A stretch of 21,285 bases of DNA from CANHEE01 sp043777755. Lineage in GTDB: Bacteria; Bacteroidota; Bacteroidia; Chitinophagales; Saprospiraceae. Shown one piece after another: positions 12,733 to 21,005 of this stretch. Within the stretch, counting starts at the first letter, position 1. Each line of letters opens with the position of its first letter. The stretch covers positions 1-21,285 of the forward strand of contig JAYWHK010000247.1 of the NCBI GenBank assembly GCA_043777755.1, in the 5' to 3' direction. The notes under the pieces were generated by a model. That model ran no database searches and was not told the DNA's origin. It saw only the letters and a program-made list of their open reading frames with translations. Made by a program: the position numbers and the translations under genes.

Positions 12733-15618
12733 ATGCGTATAAGTCGTCCATTGATTGTTTTTTTATTTTGCCTAATCCAAATGAGTGTTTTTTCGCAAGG
12801 TTTTACCAAAATCTATGGTGGATTGGCAACTGATATTGGCTCATCTGCGGTGCAAACGCCTGATGGAGGTTTTGCAATAGCAAGCATTTCTGAGAATTTT
12901 GGCTCAAAAGGCTTTGATATGGTGCTGATGAAGGCTGACTTTGAAGGGAAGTTTTTATGGGCGAAAAACTATGGAAGTCAGTACAAAGAACAATGTTTTG
13001 ACGTAGCAAACACCAATGATGGAGGTTTGATTTTGGCTGGTTATTCTAATTTAGATGATGCAAAACCAAACAATGATTTTTATATTGTAAAAACAGATGC
13101 CAACGGCAATGAGAAATGGTCGAGGAAGTTTGGAACGACGGATGATGATAAAGTCTTTAGCATAACGGCCACAAAATTAGGCAATTATATTTGTGTAGGC
13201 TCTTCTTTTAATGGAACAGACTACGATGCGGTTGTCTTTTTACTCAATTCACAAGGACAAACGCTTTGGACAACAATACTTCCTGGCATTGGCGATCAAG
13301 AAGCACGTGACGTGATTGAAGTAAGTGACGGTTATGTTTTTGCTGGTACAACAAAATCAAAAGCTGTTGGAGGACAAGAAGACCGCAATGTTTTGTTCAC
13401 AAAAGTAGATAAAATTGGTGTATTGCAGTGGTTCAAATCTTTTGGCGAAAAAGACCTTGACGAAGGAAATAGTGTTGTGCAAGTTAAAGACGGTGGCTTT
13501 TTGATTGTCGGAAGAACCAACGCCAGTATTGATGTTTTGGCGATTCGTACTGGTTCAGATGGAGCTGAAATTTGGACTAAAAAATATGGAACACCGCTTG
13601 AAGATGAAGCCTACGGTGTTGTTTCAAACAGTGACGACAGCTTTACGTTGGTCGGAAATCAAGCCTCAGATGCTGTTAATGTTGATGCTTTGATGATGAA
13701 TATTGATGCCAGCGGAAATAAGAATTGGACACGTTTATTAGGTAAAAAAACAGAATATGAATCATTCAATCATATTTTAGCAACAAAAGATGGTGGCTAT
13801 TTTATGACAGGCACACTTGGCACACTTGTAAATGATGTATATTGTGTCAAAACCAATGGAAAAGGTGTCGTTTCTTCAACCTTACTGAAAGGGAAAGTCT
13901 TTTTTGACAAAACGGCAAATTGTAAGTTCGATGCTGGCGAAACGCCACTTAGTGATTGGTTGATTAGCATTACAGATAAAAACAAAAAACAGCAAGTTGC
14001 TTATTCAAAAGCAAACGGAGAGTTCAATATGCCTTTGGATACAGGCACTTATGAAGTAAGTCTTTTGACACAAAATTCGTATTGGAAAAAAGTATGTCAA
14101 ACGACCACTACAGTTGTTTTAGACGAACCTAACGATACCGTACAAATTGAGTTTCCTGTGCGAGCGCAGGTCAATTGTCCAAGTTTGGAAGTCAATATTG
14201 GTACTTCCAAATTAACACGTTGTACTAAAAATGTTTATAATGTTTCGTTTTGTAATCGAGGAACTGAAACGGCAAATAATGCCTATATTATCATTGAATT
14301 AGATGAATTTTTTGAAGACATTAGCATTGGTTTAGCAAATACGCAAGCATTGGGGAACAATCGTTTTAAATGCAATTTGGCAAATGTTCCAGCTGGAATT
14401 TGTGGCAATTTTCTAATTACAGCTTATTTGGATAAAAATTGTAACAAGACAGTTTTAGGTCAATCGCATAGTGTTTCAGCGCATATTTATCCAGATAGTA
14501 TTTGCACTTCTCCAAATGCCAATTGGGACGGGTCAAGTATGGAAGTTAGTGGAAAATGTCAAAATAATGAAGTCATTTTTACAGTAAAAAACATTGGAAA
14601 AAGTATTTCTACGCCTAAAAATAGTATTGTGATTGAAGATGATTTGGTTTTCAAATCTCAAAATACAATTCTTGGGCTTAGTCCAAATGCAACGTTTGAT
14701 TTACCGAAAATTCCTGCAACGGGCAAGACGTATCGTGTTTTTGTAGATCAGGCTGCTGGGCATCCTGGCAACAGTTCGCCTACTTTTGCTGTGGAAGGTT
14801 GCGGTGCTACAAATGGTACGTTCTCAACGGGTTATGTTTTACAATTCAATGAAAACGATGGAGACCCTTTTGTTTCTACCAGCAAAATGGAGAGTACGGG
14901 TGCTGCCAATAAAAACGATAAAATTGCCTTTCCGAAAGGTTTTAGGAATGAACGTTTTATTGCAGACAGTTCTGTGATTGACTATCAGATTTCTTTTAAA
15001 AATACCACTGGGAAAACCGTTGAAAAAATCGCTATAATTGATACAATTTCTAATTTTTTAGAGGTATTGAGTTTGTACGAAGTGCAGAGTAGTCATCCTT
15101 ATGTCCTGACTTTCCCTTTGCCAAATGTGATGCAATTTAATTTTGACAACATTTTTTTACCTGACAGTAGTAAAGATGCTACAGCTTGCAATGGTTTTGT
15201 GAAATTTAAACTTAAGCAAAAAAATGATAAACCTGACGGAACGGTGATTCTGAACAAAGCGGCTATTTATTTTAGTGGCGCAAATTTGATTCAAACCAAT
15301 ACCGTAAAACATACGACAAAAAAGAATTTCAAGAATTTTGTCAAAACAATCGAAACATTAAATCCTGAATATCAACACCTAAATGTAAAAATTTATCCGA
15401 ATCCTTTTGCAGATGTTGCGAATATTGTCGTTGAAGGTGAAAATTTTGAACAGCTGGATTTTGAATTGTTTGACCTTTTAGGGCAAAAAATTCGCAATGA
15501 AAAATTTGACCAAAACCAACTTTCTTTTCAACGAAATGGCTTAAATACAGGTATTTATCTTTTTACAATTCGTGAAAAAGGGAAAGTGTTGAAGGCTGGA
15601 AGAATCGTAATTCAATAG
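12733..15618 (+). CDS. T9SS-secreted protein with seven-bladed propeller and DUF7619
   Basis: This 961-residue exported protein has a signal peptide at 1-22 (ending FSQG). Residues about 24-380 contain seven repeats. Each begins with an aromatic-x-K/R-x-x-G motif (FTKIYGG, LWAKNYG, KWSRKFG, LWTTILPG, QWFKSFG, IWTKKYG, NWTRLLG) and contains a DGG-type turn, consistent with a seven-bladed beta-propeller. A B-type (SdrD/transthyretin-like) domain is near 385-455, then a Cys-containing adhesin-like stretch. A DUF7619 domain spans about 749-862 (IDYQISFKN to NKAAIYF). A type A T9SS C-terminal domain runs from 883 to 961 (KIYPNPF, LLGQKI, GIYLFTI). It should be exported by the type IX system and attached or released at the surface. 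The ligand is unknown. Confidence 0.92.
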   Translation: MRISRPLIVFLFCLIQMSVFSQGFTKIYGGLATDIGSSAVQTPDGGFAIASISENFGSKGFDMVLMKADFEGKFLWAKNYGSQYKEQCFDVANTNDGGLILAGYSNLDDAKPNNDFYIVKTDANGNEKWSRKFGTTDDDKVFSITATKLGNYICVGSSFNGTDYDAVVFLLNSQGQTLWTTILPGIGDQEARDVIEVSDGYVFAGTTKSKAVGGQEDRNVLFTKVDKIGVLQWFKSFGEKDLDEGNSVVQVKDGGFLIVGRTNASIDVLAIRTGSDGAEIWTKKYGTPLEDEAYGVVSNSDDSFTLVGNQASDAVNVDALMMNIDASGNKNWTRLLGKKTEYESFNHILATKDGGYFMTGTLGTLVNDVYCVKTNGKGVVSSTLLKGKVFFDKTANCKFDAGETPLSDWLISITDKNKKQQVAYSKANGEFNMPLDTGTYEVSLLTQNSYWKKVCQTTTTVVLDEPNDTVQIEFPVRAQVNCPSLEVNIGTSKLTRCTKNVYNVSFCNRGTETANNAYIIIELDEFFEDISIGLANTQALGNNRFKCNLANVPAGICGNFLITAYLDKNCNKTVLGQSHSVSAHIYPDSICTSPNANWDGSSMEVSGKCQNNEVIFTVKNIGKSISTPKNSIVIEDDLVFKSQNTILGLSPNATFDLPKIPATGKTYRVFVDQAAGHPGNSSPTFAVEGCGATNGTFSTGYVLQFNENDGDPFVSTSKMESTGAANKNDKIAFPKGFRNERFIADSSVIDYQISFKNTTGKTVEKIAIIDTISNFLEVLSLYEVQSSHPYVLTFPLPNVMQFNFDNIFLPDSSKDATACNGFVKFKLKQKNDKPDGTVILNKAAIYFSGANLIQTNTVKHTTKKNFKNFVKTIETLNPEYQHLNVKIYPNPFADVANIVVEGENFEQLDFELFDLLGQKIRNEKFDQNQLSFQRNGLNTGIYLFTIREKGKVLKAGRIVIQ

Positions 15619-15701
15619 GACAGTTAGAATATTCAAAAGTATTGAAAATACTGTTGCCAAAAATAATGATAAATTTTGCTCCGCAAAGGTTTTAGTCTTG
15701 T

Positions 15702-15851
15702 CTTTTGATTACCCCAGCCCTAAAGGGAGCTGACCCTAAGTAAATGTAAAATTCGTATTTTTTGATAAATCAAAGAACCTTTTTTAGCAAAAAAGATATA
15801 ATTTTATAGTAATTTTTAATCTGCTCCCTTTAGGGCTGGGGTAATCAAAAG
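15702..15851. repeat. 150-bp element with perfect 29-bp inverted repeats (MITE- or REP-like)
   Basis: Positions 15702-15730 and 15823-15851 are exact reverse complements, separated by 92 AT-rich bases with no ORF. The arms contain the GC-rich core CCCCAGCCCTAAAGGGAGC, which stands out from the AT-rich surroundings. Within each arm CCCT/AGGG can also pair locally. I see no clear target-site duplication at the ends. It resembles small non-autonomous or palindromic intergenic repeats; no transposase lies in the window. Confidence 0.75.
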
Positions 15852-16042
15852 CTGAAAAAGTATTTTTCTGATTTTAAACAAAATCTATTTTTTTAATTAA
15901 AAATTGGCAATACCTTTTATGGTCGTTTTGGACACACTAATTTAGAGTGTTACTAACAAAACGCACTCAAAAACGTCTATTTATGTCACTTTAACCCATG
16001 TTTAACGCAACGAAAACAGTTTGATAACTAACTTTGATGTAA

Positions 16043-16056
16043 TTTTGACGTCAAAA
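16043..16056. promoter_or_regulatory. 14-bp perfect palindrome TTTTGACGTCAAAA
   Basis: The site is fully symmetric with a GACGTC centre and lies about 190 bp before the kdsD promoter. It could be a dimeric regulator site. No partner gene is adjacent, so the role is only a guess. Confidence 0.3.
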
Positions 16057-16131
16057 CAGAACAAAATATAAAGTTGTTAGCCTTCGGATTATAAAATTCA
16101 AAGGGTATCAATGACCCATCCCGATTTCCGG

Positions 16132-16214
16132 ATTCCTACTTTATGTAGAATCAAACCTCACGCTCACTTGCCACCGCAGGTGGGCGTTTTTAGTACAACC
16201 AAGCTCCAGCTTGG
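16132..16214. repeat. Cluster of three small hairpins
   Basis: GATTCCTAC (16132-16140) pairs with GTAGAATC (16145-16152) with one bulged C. CCACC (16171-16175) pairs with GGTGG (16179-16183) and is followed by a short T-run. CCAAGCT (16199-16205) pairs with AGCTTGG (16208-16214). The last two look like REP-type intergenic palindromes. Confidence 0.45.
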
Positions 16215-16233
16215 CAGTATTTATTTGCAAGAG

Positions 16234-16270
16234 TTTTGACATATAAAAAATAAAAAAAATCTTACCTTTG
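16234..16270 (+). promoter_or_regulatory. Promoter of kdsD, leaderless arrangement
   Basis: TACCTTTG at 16263-16270 is a full -7 match; the TTTTG at 16234-16238 is a possible -33 at a slightly long 24-bp spacing. The ATG at 16275 comes 4 bases after the box, as for the sensor kinase, implying little or no 5' leader. Confidence 0.6.
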
Positions 16271-16274
16271 CCGC

Positions 16275-17243
16275 ATGGAAAATCAAGAACTCATACTTTC
16301 TACCGCTCAACAAACGATTGATATTGAAATCAATGCGCTTTTGGCATTAAAAAATGCTTTTGACGAACACTTTGTCAAAGCCGTTCAAGCCATTGCGAAA
16401 AGCAAAGGTCGTTTGGTTGTTACAGGTATTGGCAAAAGTGCGATTGTTGCTCAAAAGATTGTTGCAACGATGAACTCCACAGGCACGCCTTCCATTTTTA
16501 TGCACGCTGCCGATGCCATTCATGGCGATTTGGGAATGATTCAGCCAAACGATGTGCTAATTTGTATTTCAAAAAGCGGAGATACGCCCGAAATAAAGGT
16601 TTTAGTGCCTTTTTTGAAAAATTTTGGAACAGCCCTTATTGCGATGGTGAGTAATCGAGATTCTTTTTTGGGAAAAAATGCAAACTATATTTTACATACG
16701 CCAATCGAAAAAGAAGCCGACCCTAACAATCTTGCGCCTACGGCAAGTACTACGGCTCAAATGGCGATGGGCGATGCGCTGGCAACGGCACTTTTGGCAT
16801 TGAAAGGTTTTTCTTCCCAAGATTTTGCACAATTTCACCCAGGCGGCGCATTGGGAAAACAGCTTTATTTGCGGGTCAAAGATATTTTTCCACTTCACGA
16901 AAAACCAAAAGTTACACCTGATGCTGATATAAAAAAGATTATTCTTGATATTTCGTCCAAACGCTTGGGCGCAACGGTCGTGACCGATACCAACGACCAA
17001 GTTCTGGGTATTATAACTGATGGTGATTTGCGTAGAATGTTGGCAAAATACGAACATTTTAACCATATTCAAGCGCAAGATATTATGAGTAAAACCCCTT
17101 TGTCGATTCTGCCCGATGCCATGGCTGTTGAAGCACTCGAAATTATGCGCTCACGTAACATCACACAATTAATTGTTGCTCAGGATAATACATATCTTGG
17201 AATGATACATTTACATGATTTGCTCAAAGAAGGATTGGTGTAA
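16275..17243 (+). CDS. kdsD: Arabinose-5-phosphate isomerase (KdsD/KpsF/GutQ family)
   Basis: The enzyme interconverts D-ribulose 5-phosphate and D-arabinose 5-phosphate, the first step of Kdo synthesis for lipopolysaccharide, in the cytosol. At 322 residues it has normal length. The SIS domain (about 35-175) has GIGKSA (Lys54), HAADAIHGDLGMI, SKSGDTPE (Glu106), EKEADPNNLAPTAS (Glu147) and FHPGGALGK (His188), which fit the known catalytic residues. Two CBS domains follow, at about 203-260 and 266-322. The N-terminus LSTAQQTIDIEINAL aligns with the family start, which supports the ATG at 16275. No other Kdo gene is in the window. It converges on the TPR gene with a 5-bp gap. Confidence 0.95.
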   Translation: MENQELILSTAQQTIDIEINALLALKNAFDEHFVKAVQAIAKSKGRLVVTGIGKSAIVAQKIVATMNSTGTPSIFMHAADAIHGDLGMIQPNDVLICISKSGDTPEIKVLVPFLKNFGTALIAMVSNRDSFLGKNANYILHTPIEKEADPNNLAPTASTTAQMAMGDALATALLALKGFSSQDFAQFHPGGALGKQLYLRVKDIFPLHEKPKVTPDADIKKIILDISSKRLGATVVTDTNDQVLGIITDGDLRRMLAKYEHFNHIQAQDIMSKTPLSILPDAMAVEALEIMRSRNITQLIVAQDNTYLGMIHLHDLLKEGLV

Positions 17244-17248
17244 GTAAT

Positions 17249-18688
17249 CTATTTTTTTTTCAAATCTTCAAAGCAGCTCTGTGCAAAACTTTTATCTTTA
17301 CTAAATTTTAAGGCTTGCGTCAAAACTGTTTTAGCTTCTTCTTTTCTTCCCATTTCAACCAAAAGACAACCTTTTGCACTCAAATAATCGCCGTTTTGTG
17401 GATCTTTTTTTAGGATAAAATCAAAATCTTTTAGTGCTTCTGGTCTTTTTTCTTGTTTCCAGTACACCATCGCACGGGTTTCATACACTTGTACAAAATA
17501 ATTCATACTGATTGCTTTATTTAGATCAGCCATAGCAAGGTCTAATTTCTCCAAATTATTGGCAGCACTGGCACGAAGCGCATAAAAACTTGCCTCTTTT
17601 GGATTCAGTTGTATCGCTTTATCAATATTATCAAATGCGTTTTGATAATCTTCCAAACTCAGATAATTATAACTTTTTCCAAAATAATAATCAGCATTAG
17701 CACCTTTCAGCGAAATGATTTTATCGTATAAAACAATCGCTTCTTTGTGCCTTTCCAAAGGCTCTAAATTAGCAATACAATTTAGCAAAGCATTGACATC
17801 GTTTGGTTTTAGTGCGATACATTTTTGAAAATCCTTTACAGCGTCAGCGTGTTTTTTTAAATATTGGTAACAAAAACCACGATTTTGGTATGCTTCATAA
17901 AGGTTAGCGTCTAATTCAATGGCACGACTATAAGCTGCTGCTGCTTCACTGTATTTTTTTTCTTGGTAAAACTTACTCCCTGTATTGTATGAATTTACAG
18001 CTGCTGCCGAATTTTGCCCTTTACTTTCAGGTTTATTGTTTGTATCTGTTTTTTTGACCAAATCCTTTAAATATTGGCATTTTTCTTTTGCTTGCTGGGC
18101 TTCTGAAAGAGAAGGGTTAAGCGATAATGCTTTGTCAAAATACTTTTGCGCTTCGCTGCAATTGTCTTTTATGCCAAAAATAAAACCTTTGCCCATATTG
18201 GCTTCCGCATTGTTAGGGTTAATGCCAATGGCTTTTACAAAATCCTTGTTCGCTTCTTCGATATTTGCCAACATCAAAAAACACATACCTCGTTTGGTGA
18301 AAATATCATCATTGGAAGGGTTTAGATTTGCAGCTTTTGCATAATCGGGCAATGCCATATCGGGTTTTCCAGCACGACGGTTGATTTCTGCACGGTAAAA
18401 ATAAGCCAACGTGTCTTTGGGATATAATTCGATGGCTTTATTAAAATCAACAAATGCTTCTTCATCTTTTTTCAAAGCAATTTTTACCCGACCACGGTTT
18501 GTATAGGCTTTTCCAAAGTCAGGACGTAGCGCAATTGCTTTATCGTAATCTATAATTGCAGCGTCATATTGTTTGTTTCTTGCTTTTTTATAACCTTCTT
18601 CAAAAAAACGCAATGCTGCTTTGTCGTTTTGAGCAAAAATAAGGGTTGTAGAAAACAAAAAAAGAGATAATAAAATATTTTTTTTCAT
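17249..18688 (-). CDS. Exported TPR-repeat protein
   Basis: The protein is 479 residues from the ATG at 18688. An upstream in-frame ATG at 18739 would add 17 residues before a clean signal peptide (MKKNILLSLFLFSTTLIFAQ), so I reject it. Two blocks of tetratricopeptide repeats, about five and six or seven units, are joined by a polar linker near residues 210-235 (KKTDTNNKPESKGQNSAAA). Repeats such as YDAAIIDYDKAIALRPDFGKAY are canonical. TPR arrays bind peptides or other proteins. The location is periplasmic or outer-membrane associated, and the partner is unknown. Confidence 0.9.
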   Translation of the reverse strand: MKKNILLSLFLFSTTLIFAQNDKAALRFFEEGYKKARNKQYDAAIIDYDKAIALRPDFGKAYTNRGRVKIALKKDEEAFVDFNKAIELYPKDTLAYFYRAEINRRAGKPDMALPDYAKAANLNPSNDDIFTKRGMCFLMLANIEEANKDFVKAIGINPNNAEANMGKGFIFGIKDNCSEAQKYFDKALSLNPSLSEAQQAKEKCQYLKDLVKKTDTNNKPESKGQNSAAAVNSYNTGSKFYQEKKYSEAAAAYSRAIELDANLYEAYQNRGFCYQYLKKHADAVKDFQKCIALKPNDVNALLNCIANLEPLERHKEAIVLYDKIISLKGANADYYFGKSYNYLSLEDYQNAFDNIDKAIQLNPKEASFYALRASAANNLEKLDLAMADLNKAISMNYFVQVYETRAMVYWKQEKRPEALKDFDFILKKDPQNGDYLSAKGCLLVEMGRKEEAKTVLTQALKFSKDKSFAQSCFEDLKKK

Positions 18689-19043
18689 AATTTTTAATTG
18701 TATATATACACGTCGGAAAGTGGTTTTGGGATTTTGCATTTATGCAAAATATTGAATACCAAGTGTTTGCAATATCTTTAATATCTAATAACCAATATCC
18801 GTTGTGTATATTTAGTGTAAATACGAGATTAGCTCTTCATCTAAGAATGGTTTTTCCTTTTCAAAAAAGTATATTTTTAAAAAACAGCTTCTTGTTGAAC
18901 AACAATTTTTTCGTAAAGTCCAATCGCTGTTTTATTATACGCTATTATTAAAGGTTGTGTTGTATCAACTCCTATGAATTAACTAAAAAAAACGCCTTGT
19001 AAGTTTCCACTCACAAGGCGTTTTTTATAAAATTTCCTAAAAA
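18689..19043. other. Intergenic region upstream of the TPR gene
   Basis: This 355-bp stretch has no gene. The palindrome ATTTTGCAT-TT-ATGCAAAAT lies at 18731-18750, about 43 bp upstream of the TPR start, and GTATATATAC lies just nearer the gene. Neither matches the TAnnTTTG promoter form. The rest up to the terminator at 18987 is AT-rich and featureless. Confidence 0.5.
18987..19026 (-). terminator. Intrinsic terminator of the PQQ-type propeller gene
   Basis: AAAAAACGCCTTGT (18987-19000) pairs perfectly with ACAAGGCGTTTTTT (19013-19026), and AGT/ACT extends the stem inside the loop. The U-tract forms on the minus strand 18 bases after the stop codon at 19044. It would also work on the plus strand. 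Confidence 0.92.
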
Positions 19044-21005
19044 TTATTTTTTAGGATTAAAAACCATCAATTGTTTTTTGTTAGAATACAAAACACGGTC
19101 TTCAATTTCATCTACTTTATAAACAGGACGAGCATCGTTAAAAATAAGTTTATCAACTTCTGCACCAGTATCTTTATTTACTTTTACCAACACTTTTTCA
19201 TCTGCTTTTTTATCCTTTGTAAAGAAATAAGCAAAATCACGTGTTTGTGAAAACGCTGACTGACGTGCAGGTGGAATGAATGCTGTAGCATCGCCAAGTC
19301 CTTGACCAGCCGTATATTGATTTGCACCTTTATCTACATTTTTTTCTCCTTTTTTAGCCATTTGCTCATCGTTAGTAACAACACCACCAACCATATCGCC
19401 AGCACCTTTCATTGCTTTTGTTGCTCCTGCAACCTGCATAGCTCCACCTGCAAGACTCATACCAGCTGATAAAGCACCCATTGCAAAACCTTTGCCATCG
19501 AAAGGCTCTTTGTAGTGCTTCTCCATCACTTCACCTTCTGGTTTTGCGATGATATAATCTTCGGGTCCTGAGAAATAATAGCAATCTTTTCTCACATCAA
19601 CAGAAGTAATAGCTCCAACATTTGTTTTCGTACGCTTTAAAATATAACCTTTAGGAAATTTATCAGGATTTACAAGTGTTACACCATCTTGGTCAAACAT
19701 GATAATCGTATTACGAACCTCATCGTACTCAAACTTTGTGTTAGGTGCTAAAGCAAAATTAAATGCTTTGACATTGCTTTTCTTTTTAGGAGAAAAAGTC
19801 AATCCTAAAGGCGCTAAATAGACTGTTCCCGCAGTGTATTTGTAAGCAACATAATCCACATCTTCACCCATAACATCTTCTTCTGCATCAGGATTCACTG
19901 GTGGCGTTTGTGGTTTTTTCCACAATTTCTTACCAGCTTTGTCCAATTGCATTGTTCTTGAAATAAAACGACCATAACTCACAAGGTAGCCTTCTCCGTT
20001 TTCATCAACAGTAGTAATACCTTTTGCCTCAAAATCATCTTTCCAAACTTTTTTAGCGTCTGCCAAAGTATAAAAATTACAACCTTTTGCATGAACAACC
20101 AACAACTGATCACCTCTAATTTGGTAATTTTTAATCGCTTCCTCAGCTTCCATAGGTTTTTTCCAAACAGGTTTTCCAGTAGCTGCATCAATAGCAGTAA
20201 TTTCTTTACCCATTCTTTTTACACCACTTTCAGCTAAAGCTTGCGCCATCAAACCACCTTTGTCATGCTCCACATAGTAAATTGTTTTCTCATCTTCTGA
20301 GAAAAATGTACGAGCAGGGTTCAATTCGCTTGACCAAAGCAACTTGCCATCAGCCATATTAATCAAAGCAATTTGCTTTTTGTATTGGAATGACATCAAT
20401 TGATTGTTTTGAAATAAAACACTTGTACCAGAAGCAATTTGAACTGGTGGCGGCGGTGCTGCTTGACCATTTGGAGCTGTTGGTGTGAAAGACAAACCCG
20501 AACCAGCCTTTACAGTGCTTGTTTTCCACTTTTGAGCGCCAGTCTTTTTATCAATCAAACACAATTTCACAAGACCATCAGTACCTGTGGTTCTTACTAA
20601 AATAGCACCTATTGCATCTATGATTTCGTAATCATAGATCTTTTTGTAAGCATCTTTTTCTCTATCCAACAAAATTTTACCATCACGTGTATCCAAAAGC
20701 GTGTGATTTACTACTGCAAAAGGAGTTTCTGCAACATCGTAATAGTCAAGACCATCGTCATCGCCAAGAGCCGAGCCGATTGATGCCATTCCAGAGCGTT
20801 TGATTGTCCATTTTACTGCACGAGTTTCCATGTCAATACCAGCATAGTATTTGTCGCCTTTAACAACAGGAACGCCAGTCAAAGAGTGGAAAAAAATTTG
20901 TTTTGCATCATCAGGCAGTGCAGTTGTCCAATCTGCATTTCTTTGAGCAATTAGATTTGATAGCATCAATAATGTTACTGATGCCAATAGTAATAATTTT
21001 TTCAT
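19044..21005 (-). CDS. Exported PQQ-type beta-propeller protein with glycine-rich insertion
   Basis: This 653-residue protein has a signal peptide (about 1-20, ending LIAQ). The body has the repeating pattern of PQQ-like (quinoprotein-type) blades, such as AGIDMETRAVKW, LIDKKTGAQKWK, LINMADGKLLWS, AIDAATGKPVWKK and QLDKAGKKLWKK. Nothing shows a bound quinone, so it may be a structural propeller like BamB. A proline run (APPPPPV) lies near residue 185. Residues 504-543 form a Gly/Ala-rich hydrophobic stretch (GKGFAMGALSAGMSLAGGAM and on), like a glycine zipper or membrane hairpin, set between blades. That segment is unusual for a soluble propeller. The gene is alone and has its own terminator. 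Confidence 0.82.
   Translation of the reverse strand: MKKLLLLASVTLLMLSNLIAQRNADWTTALPDDAKQIFFHSLTGVPVVKGDKYYAGIDMETRAVKWTIKRSGMASIGSALGDDDGLDYYDVAETPFAVVNHTLLDTRDGKILLDREKDAYKKIYDYEIIDAIGAILVRTTGTDGLVKLCLIDKKTGAQKWKTSTVKAGSGLSFTPTAPNGQAAPPPPVQIASGTSVLFQNNQLMSFQYKKQIALINMADGKLLWSSELNPARTFFSEDEKTIYYVEHDKGGLMAQALAESGVKRMGKEITAIDAATGKPVWKKPMEAEEAIKNYQIRGDQLLVVHAKGCNFYTLADAKKVWKDDFEAKGITTVDENGEGYLVSYGRFISRTMQLDKAGKKLWKKPQTPPVNPDAEEDVMGEDVDYVAYKYTAGTVYLAPLGLTFSPKKKSNVKAFNFALAPNTKFEYDEVRNTIIMFDQDGVTLVNPDKFPKGYILKRTKTNVGAITSVDVRKDCYYFSGPEDYIIAKPEGEVMEKHYKEPFDGKGFAMGALSAGMSLAGGAMQVAGATKAMKGAGDMVGGVVTNDEQMAKKGEKNVDKGANQYTAGQGLGDATAFIPPARQSAFSQTRDFAYFFTKDKKADEKVLVKVNKDTGAEVDKLIFNDARPVYKVDEIEDRVLYSNKKQLMVFNPKK

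Larger units (their letters stand above)
15619..16274. other. Intergenic region of repeats and hairpins
   Basis: No gene is visible in these 656 bp. A small AGTATT/AATACT hairpin (15638-15652) follows the T9SS gene without a U-run. A 150-bp inverted-repeat element, a two-part hairpin (CGTTTTG 15924-15930 with CAAAACG 15957-15963, plus ACACT 15934-15938 with AGTGT 15946-15950), the palindrome at 16043-16056 and a hairpin cluster (16132-16214) follow. The kdsD promoter closes the region. Confidence 0.65.

Noticed and set aside
18742..18951. 69-codon plus-strand frame upstream of the TPR gene
   Set aside because: Composition is random-looking, it starts inside a palindrome and has no promoter.
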